Shown: one piece after another, positions 19,360 through 32,500 of the stretch
How positions within the stretch are numbered: position 1 is the stretch's first letter
Layout of the letters: every line of letters begins with the position of its first letter
NCBI GenBank assembly: GCA_020137815.1
Contig: CM035353.1
Span: 2,195,459-2,259,458, forward strand
Source of the DNA: Hormiphora californensis
Taxonomy: Eukaryota > Ctenophora > Tentaculata > Cydippida > Pleurobrachiidae
DNA: 64,000 nt
Direction: 5' to 3'
Made by a program: the position numbers and the translations under genes
Notes under the pieces: generated by a model
The model's database searches: none
Seen by the model: only the letters and a program-made list of their open reading frames with translations
Told to the model about the DNA's origin: nothing

Positions 19360-22300
19360 GTACTGTGGACAGCGCCGATTACGGGTCCGGCAGTGTGATT
19401 CCCCCGCACCCGTGTGGAGGGAGGTGGTGTGTGGGGGAAGCCACCGATATATCCGATGTGGCAGTAATGGATGCCCCGCTCTACCAGCTGAACTTACTGT
19501 CCAGGGCAGGGTAATAATCTAGATAAATGAAATAATATCTTACTTAAATAATCATTTAATTAAATATTCTCTTAAAGGCCAGAGGGGTCGGGGGGGGGGT
19601 CCGAGGGTCAAAAAAATTACTTTTCTGAGGTTTCACATATAATGATGTATTACTCCGGGGTAGGAAAACTTTTGGATAGGGTAGCTGCGCACCAAGTTGA
19701 TCAGGAAGCCTTATTTTTGAGGTAACTTTTGACCCGAAAATGTATGTTAACCTCAAAAATCTCTCTTTGTTATCTATACGCCTCTTCACAGATAAAAATT
19801 GGTTACCAATGATAGATCTGATCAAGGAGACCAAATGTTCAAAGTTTCAGAGGTCTCAAGCCATATAGTTACTTAGGATTGTTGGGTGGGGGTTAACTTA
19901 TCGCACCAAAAAACAAACCTTTTTGCGTTTATCACACCCTTACTTTGGAATGCCACTACATTCATCTCATAGACGGCGGGAGCTGGGCCTTGAAACTCTG
20001 GCAGGATGATCCTTAGATAGTAAAATGTTTTTGGAAAGTGAGCGGGGAAAAGCGGATAGCCACTATTCAAAGAGGGGGGCGGGGTACTTAGTAAGGGGGG
20101 ATGGCGACAACCTCCTATTGTGTGTGGAGGGATGGAAGTGATCTGGGGCGAAAAACGACGACGATTAGTTTGAGAGGGAGAAGGTGACAGTCAGATTCGG
20201 GGATAACCTATATGTGAGGTAGCTGGTGTGTTGAGGGGGATCCAGCAAAAAAAAGCAGAAAGAAAAGAGGGAAGTGAGGGGGGGAGGTGTGCGGAGGGCT
20301 TGGGGGGGGGGGGGAAGGGGGTGGGGGGGGGTGAGAGAGTGTGGTGGCGCGGGGCTTTCGGCTGCTAGCAGATTGTAGGGAGGAAGGGTCGAATCTAGTG
20401 TGTTTCGAAGCGAAGAGAGGAGGCTGATCACGATTCTGCGTGGTTGAGATTGTTGGCGTAAACGGGGGGGCAGGGTGGCGGGGGTATAGAGTCTGAGGGC
20501 TCACAGTTCAACAGCACACAAAAGAAAAAGTAGGTGATAAAGAAATGATAAAAAATAAGGATTGCTGGGATGTGGGATAGTTCACAGGGAACTGGAAGGC
20601 TAGGACTGCAAAATAAGTTTGAGAATGAAGGACCAAACTCAAAAGCAAGTAGATTGATGATGATGATTGATGAATTTGTAGTGGCCGCGATTCGTTACGT
20701 AAAAAAAAATGTTCCAAGTTATTCACCAAAAGGCTTTCTTTTGGTGGAAATATGGTTAACCCTCTAAAATTTTTAAAGGAAGAAACTTACCAGAACAGAG
20801 CACGAAGTAAGAAACAGCGCCAATATAATTGCCAAACATGCTTCTCCGTAGTGTTTGTGTGAGACCTTAGTTTATTAGAATTATTTTTTAGTTGTTTTCA
20901 ATACCTGATCTCCTAAGAATTATTAGGAGATTTGAGAGGTTATTAGATGGAGGGTAACATTGATTTTCGAGCCAAAAGTTAACTCAAATTTTCTCCCTAA
21001 CGGGTGCGCCCGCAAACAAAAACAAAAACAAAACAAATCGATTCCAAAGTATGTTCATCTGGGTCCGTGATCTTCGAGCCGCAGCGCCGACGGCCCGGCC
21101 GGGCCGCGCGCCCGACGGACCAGCGGACCAGATACCCGAAAGTGACTTCTTTTTCTTTTATACCCCCGCGGGACCCCCCCCCTCTGGGCCTTTTTTCCTT
21201 TCTTAACTAAATATTCTAGCTTAATTCAATATTCTCTAACGTAGTTCGCTAAGTTACATAAGTTAGATTAATTTAAACAATCTCTCAATTATTTTTTAAA
21301 TACAGTCTCTGACCGATTATGTAACGGCAGCCACAGCAGAGAGGACGGGAAAGCGTCGGAGAAAAGGAGGAGGGGTAAGGAAAGGAGGACAGAGAAGGCC
21401 GGGCGTACGGGAAGGGAGAAAGAAGCGGGGAAGGAAGGAAAGAAGCGAGCGGGGAACGGAAAGAAGAGGGGATACTTCCCTTATCCTCTCTTTACCCATC
21501 CTATCCTCTGCTTTGTTTCATTGATCTCTTCGCCCGTGCTCTTTTCCACTTTCTCCCTCTTCGACTTTTCTTTTTTGTTATTTAGTTATTGCCTATTTCT
21601 CACTCCCGCTCACCGTTTTCCTCTTTCTCATCCGCTGTCCCTTTTCCGTCGTTTTTTCTCCTTATTCTCTATTGTCTCCTCTCTTCGTGTCTTTGATTAT
21701 CCTCCTACTCTTTTTTCACCCTTCTTCTACACTCCTTTTCTTGTAATCTCGTTTCCTCGCTTTCTAAGGTTTCTTGTTTTCTCCCTGCTTTTCCATTCTT
21801 TGTATACCCTGTCTCCTCTGCTCCCGTCCTCACCTGTTTCGTCTCCGTCTGTTCTTCCTATTCGTTGCCCCCTTACTTGCCTTTTCTTACTCCATGTGCG
21901 TTTCTCTTTCCATTTGCCTACCCTCTTCCCCTGCCTTGCCTCCCCGTGTCTTCCAAGCAGGAAGGACTGTTATCAGGAATGTAAGGACGAGGAAAGGTAG
22001 TGATCTCTTAATTAAATAGTATTTTAATTAAATGATTAGATAATCTCGTAATTATAAATAATCTTTTAATTACATAATCTAGCTTAATTAAATCATCTTT
22101 AAATTAAATAATCCTTGCCCTAGGGCACTATTCTCATGCAAGGATTATTTAATTAATATAGCAGCAGCGGTATGATAAAAATGCCCTTTCTTATCAGGTA
22201 AGTGCTTAGACGAGTATGTTGCGAAAACGCAACGCATCATTAATTGTCTCGCCTATTTTACTGCTAAATTGTTACAACTAGTTTGGTATCATATTTTACC

Positions 22301-25300
22301 ACCCTCAAAGACACTAAATAAACTACCTCCACTAGACATTATAATTACAACTCTGCTTGATCTCTCAATGACATAACCTTTATATTTATCTCAAAAATCA
22401 ATTTAACGATTCGATGATAATAAATAAACGAGTGCACTTGAAAGCGTCTAGTGCATAATGAAGTAGTCTATCCTCTGAAATTATCTACCGAGTGATGATC
22501 ATTACGTTCGCGTTACCCCAGTTAATTCTCCTCTCGCTCCGCTCGCGTCCGCGCTACCGCGAGCGAGGCGCGCCTCCTCTCTCTCTCGCTCGCTCGCGTC
22601 TCCGCGCGTCGCTCGCTCTCTTTCTCGCTCTCTCGCTCTATCTCGGTACCGGCTCTCTCGTCGCTCCGATGCGGCTCTCGCTCTCCTAGCGCTCGCGCTC
22701 GTCGCTCGTAATCTAGATATCTGAGCGTGGCGCTCGTCGCTCTCGCTCGCGCTCTCGCTAGCCTCGTCGCTCGTCTCTTCTCTCTCTCGCGCGCTCGCGC
22801 GCGCCTGCGAGCGAGCTGCGGGCGCTCTCTCGATATCTCTCTGCGCTATGCTCGATCTCTCTCTCTCTCTCTCTCTCACTCTCTCTCTCTCTCACTCTCT
22901 CTCATCACTTCCTCATATTTAGGGAAGAAGCGGGCGGCTGCGGGGGTGGGCGGATCGTTATGAGAATGAAGAAGATCCTGTGGTGGATTTTGGCGGTGAC
23001 TGTGAAAGTCTCGTTGTCCCCCAAGATGTCAAGAGTGAGGTGAGTAGTTGTCCGGTGTCTGGACCCGGCAAACCGCCGGGTGTTTACTGATGGTCCAATG
23101 GAAAATATATAAAAGATCCCGCCTAAACTGTTCACCCCGTACAAAACATGCAGGTACATATTGGTTTTAACATTACTTTAGTTTGTTAAGTTGACCAGAT
23201 TTGCCAAGTTAGACTGTTATGCATAATAACAATAAACTAGAGTTGAACAAAACAAGACCAGATATGTATGTATGATTCTCAGTATGATGATATTAAATTA
23301 CAGTTGGACCCCGATTTAACGGCACCCTCGGGGGAAAGGGTTTTGTCCGTTAAATCGGGGTGTCCGTGTAAATCGGGGTAGAGCATATTTGCCCCATAAA
23401 ACCCTTTTTGTCAAACATGCTCTATAATAAACAACTCTAGTGTTAAATGCAATGTCCATGTATTGATACAATGCATCATTTCTGATTAGACAAAAGAAAG
23501 TAGTAATTTCAAAAAATTCCAAAATAAGTTATAAAATTTTATAATGGCTACTATATCAACCACGTCGATCGTTATCGAATCAGTGATCGTTATCGCATGT
23601 CTTGCTGCTAATTAGACGAAACCGCTTACTGATACCATGCAGCGAATCGCGGTGAAGTGAAGAAACTTCGTCCTTCCGCCATTTCTCTTCTTTATTTCAC
23701 CCGCCCTTTCAATCAGCCTGCGGGGTGGGTTAGCTTCCCCGATAGGGGTGAGGAAGAATTTGAATTTCAAAATATATTTTCTCTGCAAAATTCATGGCGG
23801 AGCCACCGATCAAAGCTATTGACAATCATCTGTAAAATTTTGCAAAAAAAGTTATGAAAAATTTTCCAAAGGTATATCAACCAGTCCGAACGTGTTTCGC
23901 ACAGTGCAGTATATCGCACGTTTCGCTAATTAGACAGTTCGAACGAAACCGATTACCGTGATCCCCATCGAGCGCGTCAAAATTGCGATTCGAGATTCGA
24001 TGAGGCCTCATGGGGGATCACAATATGGTCAGTGTTTGTTTCGAACCGTCTTATAAGTACCGCAAGAATGCAATAAGATTGCCCGTTTGAAACAAGATCG
24101 GCAACATGGGGTTTTGCAAAAAATTTTCAAAAAAAGTGCAAAAAAAAAGTGCAAAATAATTTGGTTGTGGGGGAAATTATCCTGCCGTTAAATCGGGGTG
24201 CCGCTAAATCGGGGGCCGTTAAATCGGGGTCCGACTGTATTATGAATTTGGGAATTTTTGCACCGTCCAACGGTATCAGCTTAAATTAAGTTATTTAAAA
24301 TTAAAAAATAAACATGTGACAATATTATATATCGAGTCGGATGAAACGAATCAAACCAAACTGAAACTACGTTATAATTATCATATTCAAGGGATCTGAT
24401 ATCTCGCACTACAATCACCCACAGAACTGTAGAAGGATCAGATCACACATATGTGGGAGATATCACCCCGAGATATTATCCCGTACTACAACGATAGACA
24501 GGGGTTGTCACGGTGTCAGCTACTTGGCTTTTGGTTCTATAACAACTCTTTCCTTTTTTATCTGCAACCATATAAAGCTTAATTGTAGTTACAGAATATA
24601 TAGAATGAAATGTTTCCAAAAACCCAAATATATTAAATTTTCAAAATGGTAGGCGAGGGGGGTCAATGTAAAGTAAGCCCGGGTTTTTCGGTTCGAGCCC
24701 CGGCCCCCGCCAAGACTTTACAGAGTTTTTTTCCCATTTTTCCTGATCTCTTTTTAATAAATTTTTTGACAGTAATAAAGTTATGTCGACAATTTTTTTT
24801 TATTAAAAGTCAGTCGGACCGTTTACAGGATCTCGGGGGGGTTTCCCGGTTAAAAACGGGGTTTGTCCGCTAAATGGGTTTTAAATAACCGTTAATTGTA
24901 ACCGAGGGAAATTTATCCTCATGGTAAATTGGGGGTTCCCGGGAAATCCCAGCCGCCCCAAATCGGGGTTCGATGAAAGTCATATTTAGATTTGTTGGCG
25001 GGCGTTTTGGGATTTTAAACCCCCCCCCCCCCTTTTTTTAATTTGGTTTCAGGCACTGGCAGGTTTTTGTCCAGGGACGGTAGTGCACAAGTGCGGAAGG
25101 TACAAAGCCGGACCGGGCTAGGTATGTGGGGAGGTCGCAAAAAGGGGTTTTAAAACAATTTATTAATGTATTGTTTTTATAAAAAAATAAACCAAGAACC
25201 CCCCCGAATCGGAAAAGCTGGCCCGATTGGCTTTTATAACCGTTCACGGACCAAATAACGAGTTTTGATTTTTGTTTAATTGTGTCGGCGGTTTCTGCTC

Positions 25301-26303
25301 TAAAAATTTATTCTGCAGGGGGAATTAGTGAAGGGGAATACGTGGGTGGGGAGCGTGGGAAAGCCGTAAAAGGATTTATAAACGTAGCAGGGGGGGTAGT
25401 AATCCGCTTTGAAAAAGGCCCCCCGAGCGGGGGGAAAATTTGGATTTTGAAGACTAGATACCCCGTCGGACCCTGATTTACCGGGCAAAACCCTTCCCCG
25501 AGCATCCCGGTACATCGAGTCCGACTGTATATCGGGTGCTCCTCAAGCTTAGGCCCTCGTTTATTCTTTATTCACCCTCATGCATCAATTTTTACTATTG
25601 CCATGGTAACTTAGACTGTATCTATGTATAACAATGAAGACGGAATCGCTAAAATGTGTTCTAAAATAATCACAAACTCTCAAAGCGCAAAAGTGTAAAT
25701 TACAGCTTTACAGCTTTGGTCAGACCACATAAATGTGTTGATGAAGAAGCAGGCTGATCACTAAACATCACGCCGAATCAACGGCGACTTCGACGCAACA
25801 ACCCTGTTTTACAATAATTATAGAGATGTTTATCATTACGAGCAATGATCGGTTATTGTAAAGCTTTTTTTACTGTTCCGTGCCTCACAAAACACAAATT
25901 CGGGTTGGGTCGGCTTTCTGTTACTAGCCCCGAATATATACCATGTATGTGGAACCCCCAACAAACAAACAATTATATGATATTCTCTGTCTGAACCATC
26001 AATTTTGATTGCAATATACTGTGTAAATAAAGGGTTCCTAGCGGTACCGGGACGACCAATGTAAAATTTACAAGGATTAATTAATTAAGGGGGCTAAGCT
26101 ATGGTAAAACAGCAAATCCAAATAGGTGGATAAGCGAAATCTCAAAAAGCGGGAAACAAAAGATCAGGTAGCAACCGAAGTGAAAGCGTCAGCCCCGAGA
26201 GGAGGGAGGGGCACGCTGAGGAGGGGGAGGAGGAAGGAGAGAGAGGAGAGGGAAAAGGGGAGAGAAGAGGGAGAGGAGGAAGAGAAGCGAGAGAGAGGAG
26301 ACG

Positions 26304-26339
<36 letters not shown>

Positions 26340-26654
26340 GAAGAGAGAGAGAGAGAAGAGAGAGAAAGAGAAGGCGAGCGAAAAGGGAGGGACCAAGGAG
26401 CGTCTCTCTCTCTCTCTACTCTCTCTTCTTTCTCCCTCTCTCTTTCTTTTTTCACCTCTCCAAGTTTTTCCATATATGATCAGATCACCCTCTGGTAAAT
26501 AAAGGTTTGACTGTAAACTGAATTTATGTAACTCTCCTCCTCCCGCTAGGTTTGGTTCAGCTGCTCGGGCTCACAGAAGATCCTTGAGGGACCCGGAGAG
26601 CTGAGGTGTGGCGTGACTGGGTGGGAGGGGCATGCACCCATCTGTGTTGTTGAG
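19360..26654 (+). CDS. Partial TSP1-CCP domain protein, three exons
   Basis: Exons 19,360-19,510, 22,923-23,039 and 26,550-26,654 join in phase 0 with clean AG acceptors and GT donors. The first encodes the second half of a thrombospondin type-1 repeat (LRVRQCDSPAP, VVCGGS, ending CGSNGCP). The second is a charged linker leading to DCESLVVP. The third completes a four-cysteine CCP module (VWFSCSGSQ, LRCGVTGWEG, ICVVE). The 5' exons, including the first half of the TSP1 repeat and any signal peptide, were not found. The 3' end is also unclear: the next exon at 29,516 is in phase but starts a hydrophobic leader, so I treat it as the start of a separate gene. A single larger gene is the alternative. 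Domain content suggests an extracellular or surface protein. Confidence 0.6.
19574..21200. mobile_element. Possible TIR element bounded by GGCCAGAGGGG blocks
   Basis: The left end reads AAAGGCCAGAGGGG...GGTCC and the right end shows the complement (GGACCCCCCCCTCTGGGCC). AT-rich repeats related to TTAATTAAAT flank both ends. No transposase is visible inside. The inner part (20,230-20,500) is G-rich and low in complexity. Confidence 0.4.
21500..21960. repeat. Pyrimidine-rich low-complexity stretch
   Basis: Mixed C/T sequence gives long Ser/Leu/Pro/Phe open frames on the + strand. These have no domain signal and are not genes. Confidence 0.6.
22003..22160. repeat. Degenerate TTAATTAAAT tandem repeats
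   Basis: TTAATTAAA-type units recur about every 15-20 bases, mixed with TAATC variants. Similar units flank 19,545-19,570 and 21,205-21,240. Confidence 0.6.
22530..22905. repeat. GC-rich CGCTC/GCTCGC low-complexity block ending in a CT tract
   Basis: The block is built from CTCGCTCG-like variants and ends in a CT tract that serves as the polypyrimidine tract of the exon at 22,923. The Arg/Ser/Ala/Glu open frames are compositional. Confidence 0.7.
23301..24237. mobile_element. TA-target DNA element with CAGTYGGACCCCGATTTA termini
   Basis: It begins CAGTTGGACCCCGATTTAA and ends TTAAATCGGGGTCCGACTG, with TA on both sides (23,299-23,300 and 24,238-24,239). Termini and target fit the pogo/Tigger group of Tc1-mariner elements. 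No transposase frame is visible, so it is non-autonomous. Confidence 0.75.
24600..25540. other. Aberrant, homopolymer-rich stretch over decayed repeats
   Basis: Weak matches to the element at 23,301 (ending GAGTCCGACTG near 25,527) and to the 109-bp MITE (about 25,195-25,297) are embedded in sequence with many G, C, A and T runs. The degraded matches look more like noisy consensus than ordinary divergence. A tRNA-like GGTTCGAGCC at 24,690-24,699 is not convincing as a gene. Confidence 0.45.
26180..26450. repeat. Purine-rich tract followed by CT tract
   Basis: Dense GA/GAGG variants, then CTCT. Long Arg/Glu or Leu/Ser frames here are artefacts. Confidence 0.8.
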
Positions 26655-26917
26655 GTAAATTCACTGTTAGTAATCATTGGTACATGATCATTGGTATTAA
26701 AATTAGATCGTTCAGCAGAGATATTTGAAACAGTACTATTGAATAGTCTTCTAAAATCTACAGTCTTCGTTGTAGAGGATGTCTCGGCCCTGTTATAAGG
26801 GTCTGATATAACACTGTCTAGCGCCGCCGAGCGCCGACCCCATCTGCTGAGTGCACTGTAGCAAATCAGGGTCTGGCACTACTAAAGTAAACCCCATTAA
26901 AAATAGACCTCACTTGA

Positions 26918-27155
26918 GTTTGTGAAATTATCCACGGCCATTGCTCCACCCGGGATGGACATTGGACAGTAGGAAGACGTGATACACAGTGATCTCGAAA
27001 GCTTCTGTCAATTTATTTGATTTAGTACCATTATATCGTTGTCTATCTTGTTAACCCCTTGATGAGACTTGCAATTAGGAGGACCTCGACATTATCTTCA
27101 AGTCTCTATCTCATCAGGGGGTGGAGCAATGACCATGGGAAATTTCACAAAACGC
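26918..27155. repeat. Inverted repeat about 240 bp long
   Basis: The left arm TTTGTGAAATTATCCAC...CATTGCTCCACCC is matched by the complement of GGGTGGAGCAATGACC...GAAATTTCACAAA on the right. MITE-like, non-coding. Confidence 0.55.
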
Positions 27156-27611
27156 GAGCGAGGGCTTTGTTATTGGGGTTTCCCTTAGTTATACAGGTTG
27201 AAGGTTTCGTATCACAGCGCTGGCAAGCGCCCCGGGGCCAATCCCATGCCAAGAAACACAATTGAGGTGGAAGAAGTAGCGCCAGCGGTACACAGGGGGT
27301 AACCTTACACCCTGAGAACAGAGGGAGATCTAGCAGATAGCTGTCAACGCCCTCCCCCACCCCCACCTACGGGCCAGCGCTTATATACTTATTATACAGA
27401 TGGGCCATTTTCAAGCGGCTTAAAAACATACTTCCATAATTTTAATCTAGCTCAAATTTTGTATTAAGAGTTGCCAACTAGGGAACTTTGTTGTGTAAAA
27501 ATTTCACGCTCCTAGGGTTTGTACTTCACAAGTTATGAAGGGCTCAAATTTCGGTCATTTAAGATATATACATCGATCGATAGATAGATACAGATTTTTG
27601 CGTCAATCTTC

Positions 27612-27899
27612 GAAACACGATTTCTCAAAAACGGTAAACAGTAGCTGCACAAAACAAAAAACATCTTTTAGTGCTAGTGCTTGACCGTGTTTTAAAGCGA
27701 GATGGTGTAAATTGGTCTATTATAACAAGAGTTATGACGGTTTTAAATAATTAAGACGATTTCTAAGAAACACGATTTCTCAAAAACGGTAAACCGTAAC
27801 TGTACAATTCCAAAAACATCTTTTAGTGCTAGTGCTTGACCGTGTTTTAAAGCGAGATGGTGTAAATTGGTCAATCATAACAAGAGTTATGACGGTCTT
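27612..27899. repeat. Tandem duplication with a 155-bp period
   Basis: The blocks CACGATTTCTCAAAAACGG, TTTTAGTGCTAGTGCTTGAC and AACAAGAGTTATGACGG occur twice, offset by 155 bp. The copies differ at scattered bases. Confidence 0.8.
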
Positions 27900-28015
27900 A
27901 AGATTTAGGAAGATTTTCAATATATCTCGATTCTCGAGTGTCTACCGATTTTAGAAAAACTTCTGGCCGGCTCAATTTGATCGAGAAATGACTATGTCTG
28001 TGGTAAAACCAAAAC

Positions 28016-28390
28016 ACATGATACTTGAACCAAAACCAAACACGTTTGGTGGATTTCCCGGGGCAACAGAACGTGAAACTTTTATATCGAAAATAAATGA
28101 TATGGAGACTCCCGGGGGCCGGGGTGCTGTCAAGTCCGCTATTCACAAACTGTCCAATCACTTCTTAATGAAAGAAAACAAATAAAAGTTGTCTCGTTGC
28201 ATAAAACACCTGAGTTTTCCTTTCAATCGCCAGTAACAGTTTTCCAAACTGTGGTCATTCCTATGAATAGCGGACTTGACAGCACCCCGGCCCCCGGGAG
28301 TCTCCATATCATTTATTTTCGATATAAAAGTTTCACGTTCTGTTGCCCCGGGAAATCCACCAAACGTGTTTGGTTTTGGTTCAAGTTGTT
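28016..28390. mobile_element. Inverted repeat with arms of about 125 bp
   Basis: Blocks CCAAACACGTTTGG, TTTCCCGGGGCAACAGAACG and CCCGGGGGCCGGGGTGC in the left arm reappear as their complements in the right arm (to about 28,387). The spacer is about 120 bp. Foldback-type, no coding capacity seen. Confidence 0.7.
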
Positions 28391-28959
28391 GGAGCTTGAA
28401 ATACTGCTCAGCTCAGTTTTGCTATTGGGTATTCTACAGTTTTTCTGTACAGCTGGTATGTAATTATAATTCTCCAATTTAGTATATGACCCAATACTGC
28501 CACATATGCCGTTACTTGCATTCCATATAAATAATTCATTAATTAATTTATAATGCAAATGCCCTGTCTTTTTCTTTTCTTGAGCCATGGAGTTGAATAA
28601 TATTATCGAAATGTAGGCGGGCCGTTTGTGAATAATAAAGTTGCCTTGTTCGACCCTCCATTCCCCTACAAGAACCAAGATTTAGTATGATAAAACAATA
28701 TTGGTATAGATGCAGGCACTATCTGATGAAGGTGGTACTAATGACATGTGTATTAACTTGTTCGAGTTACCCATGATATACACTATGTGGTACTGTAACT
28801 CTGCAGCATAGACTAGCAAAGCTGCTGCACTAAGCTGCAGCTCTGTTGATTGGCTGACGAGGTTCTGTACGTTGCGTCTGCAATGCAGTGCGGTAGTTAA
28901 ATACGCTCTAATTCTATTTGCAAAATGAAAAGGCATTTGAACGATATAATATAGTGTCT

Positions 28960-28965
28960 CTCTTT

Positions 28966-29040
<75 letters not shown>

Positions 29041-29369
29041 CTCTCTTTCTCCATCTCCCTTTCTTTCTAACTGCTTCTTCTTTTGTCTCCCCCTCTCTTT
29101 TTCTCACTATTTCTCTCCCTTGTCAATTCTTCCCCACTTTATTTTCCCCACTTCTGTCATTTGCATTTCCGGTCTTCTTTCGAAAAATTATTCGACGCAC
29201 CATCCCCTCATATCTGTCATAAATCCTTCTTTCTCACAATTAAAAGTTTACCACCATGCCTTCTCTCTCTCTCTCACTCTCTCTCACTCTCTCTCACTCC
29301 CTCTCTCTCTCTCTCTCTCGTTTTCCGGTCTGTGCAGCAGTGGAGTAATGACGCACTGTAACAAATACG

Positions 29370-29436
<67 letters not shown>
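28960..29436. repeat. Three CT microsatellites
   Basis: Long CT tracts occur at about 28,971-29,045, 29,263-29,318 and 29,372-29,434, just upstream of the signal-peptide exon at 29,516. Confidence 0.9.
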
Positions 29437-29437
<1 letters not shown>

Positions 29438-29521
29438 ATCTATCTCCCTAACTTTTCCCATTCTCTTTCATTCTTCAAAAGTAAATAGTTTTTAGCAGTG
29501 TTCTTGTCTCTGTAGTTGCAC

Positions 29522-32500
29522 ATGATAGGACCACGCACCCTGATCCCATGGCTGGTCTTCTTCATATTCACCGTTGTAAGGACAGAAAAGTTCTTTCTCG
29601 GTCGAGGAAACTTCAAACGTTCTGATCTTTTGGTGAGAGATATTTTTGTTGTTTCCTCGGTGTTGCTTATATTCCCCTTTGGGTAAAACAGTTTTCCATT
29701 AGCCCCGTTTTATCATATCATATCATCCCTACTAAAATATAGTTCGACGCGACGCGACGCGCGATCGATGAACGATCGATAAACGATCGATAAACGATCG
29801 ATATCGATCGTTTATCGATCGTTCATCGATCGCGCGTCGCGTCGCGTCGAACTATATTTTAGTAGGGATATTATTATGATTACAGTCGGACCCCGATTTA
29901 GGGGCCCCCGATTTAGTGGCACCCCGATTTAGGGACAGGATTTTTTTCCCCCGATATAGGAAATTAACCTTATTTGACCCCGATTTAGTGGACACCCCGA
30001 TTTAGTGGACAAGAGCCTTTCCCCCGAGGGTGTCCCTAAATCGGGGTCCGACTGTATTATGTTCGCAAGTTCGGTTACGTATTTAAGTTCGTTATATTAG
30101 ATAGAAACACTTTGTTGCAGTCCCTAATGGGGGGGGGGGGGGGGTATTCCAACCTATTTTTGGTATGTCTGTTAGTAATACTATGTAGAACCCCCCCCCC
30201 CCCCCCCCCCCCCCGAACCCATTAATTTATAACCATCACATTGTTTCAGTCCCCCCCCCCCCAGAACCCATTAATTTATAACCATCACATTGTTTCAGTC
30301 CTGTCCCGGACTACCTGCAATAGAAAACGGTAATGCAGTGTCCACTGGAGTTACCTACGGGAAATTTGCACAGTTTACATGTGATGAAGGATACCAACTT
30401 GAAGGTAGATTTAAAAATTATACATACTAGAATTTGAATCACTCTGTTGTGACGTGTAGTTATATTTTAGAGAAGAGATATCTCCAGAGATCTGTTCTTT
30501 GTAACTATCTATACAGACAAGTGGAGAGGTTTCTAGAAAGCTAAAGAGTCAGATATATGCCTCTATTTAGTCTTTTGTAGAATAGGGGAGAATATTCTAA
30601 ACGGCTAAAGAAGCCGCTCCCTTGTGCTATTATAGAACCACAGGCATCACACCTGCTTGCTTATTGTTCTACTTAAAGTACCTCCCTCTTTAGCCTTCTG
30701 GCAGGGGTAAATATTTAAAAGGTGTGCCCAGCTTTTAATTTTGAAACTTAAAATAAACTAACAACCGGGGTTGAGATTAACAGACTTCGTTGATCCTGAT
30801 TTACTGGATATTTGGTGAAATAAGATCGGAGGTAAATTTCTCCAAAAATCCGTAATAATGTTACCTAGCACACCTATACTTCCTTGTTTCACAGCCGAGG
30901 TAATGGGAAACCGGAGCTAAAACTGCATGCTGACACAACGAGGGTTAAGGTACCAAACTTTTCCGAAGTGCACAACGGTTGTGGCTACGAAATTGTTTTA
31001 TGAAACTAGCAAATGTCCCTCTCGAAGTTCAAAACAAACACTGCACCATGTGTTTGCTTCAAATCGTTACACCACTTGCACAAAGTTAGTGAATAGTGAC
31101 ACTTGTTGAGAAACCCCTAATACTCAACAATCTACCGCTGATCAAACTTCCCATGATAGTCCTCGGCCCGATTGGGGGATAAAAGTCGTGCCTGATCAAC
31201 AACTGTCCCCCCCCCCCTAATGACCAAACTGCACCCCTCACCTCCCATGACCTCACCCGCTGCAGAAAAATGTACTCACTTGTTAGGATCATCTCGATTC
31301 TCATACCTAAAATGAAAGATATAGCCAGTAATATGCAATCTACAGGAGGACATATGATATTATATTATAGATCTCTAATTTATAGTGTGATTGTGCTGTC
31401 TGAAAAACAATAAAACTCTTGTTATGTTCTAACCCTCCTTTACATATTTTGTAAAGAAGTGTGGCACGCGAAACACAGTCTAGCTAGGCAATAAAACTCT
31501 ATATTGCACCGTCCAAGGGTTTTGGTAGTTGCCAACCAGAGCTATATTTCCAGTGACAACCGCGATAGATGCTATCTATATCGGTCTCCCACTGAAACAC
31601 AATGCACTAGATGATAAGTCAAGAAGTGCTATAACTTATTATTAAATATCCGATTTGGCCTGACATAAACATCGTAATTTTTATCCATTCGTTTTATCCA
31701 GCCTCTAATCTACTGGTGTACCAATTTATTGACAGCACTCAGAATAATCATGAAACAACATGACGTATACATCACTGTTTTTGGAACGATATATATCTTA
31801 CCCAAAGTGCATAATAGCAATACTCAAAGGATCGTTCCCAACATCCATCAACACAATCCTGCTCATTTGATATTTGCCTGTAGTCTCGATTCTCCTGGAT
31901 ATCTCCACCCATTATGTCCGTGTTTTGAAGCGTACATTTTTGTACTCCATCATCCGTCAGTATGAGAGTACCTGTGATAAATTGTTGCGTATCAGTACTA
32001 GCTGGGTGAAAAGGGTAAATTAGCTCTATCGAGAAATATATAGTTGCTGGTTTGTTTGTAAAGTGAGGTAGTCTGAACACTTACTGAATGATAGACACAG
32101 TGTCGTCGGGAGGAAAAAGGCAAAAAGCCCTACAAGCATGAAAGCCATATATTTCACACTGCTGAGAACTACTGAGAGAGTTGCATTATGTAAGGGCTGT
32201 CTGGTGATGCATTATTGTGTGTATTCACTTTTATATTATAAATTATATTCAGTGGCACACAATTTTCGCTAAAAATGAAAAACTTGATGATATCATATCA
32301 GCTAAACAGATATCGATAAATAGACGGTCCTTCTCAGGCAGATTGCTCGACCTTCAGGATGGAGATGAGCTGTCAGAGAATTGGCCTGATAGGGGTAATG
32401 AAGCATGTTATGTTCTAACCCTCCTTTATCGGGGGGGGGGGGGTCAGAGCATTGGCCTGACCTTATTCTCGCGTGGGGACTGTCAGAGCATTTCCCTGAC

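Noticed and set aside
21521-22000. 159-codon frame, membrane-like
   Set aside because: Hydrophobicity follows from pyrimidine-rich composition, with no start context, splice sites or relatives.
22502-22963. Arg/Glu/Ser/Ala-rich frames on both strands
   Set aside because: They come from the CGCTC low-complexity block. The real exon begins at 22,923.
24646-24714. Possible tRNA gene (GGTTCGAGCC then CCCGCCA)
   Set aside because: Only the T-loop side fits. No anticodon arm or D arm can be folded, and the stretch is of doubtful quality.
29516-29632. Exon read as continuation of the TSP1-CCP gene
   Set aside because: Phase allows it, but the ATG followed by a typical signal peptide makes a new gene start more likely. 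Kept as an alternative.
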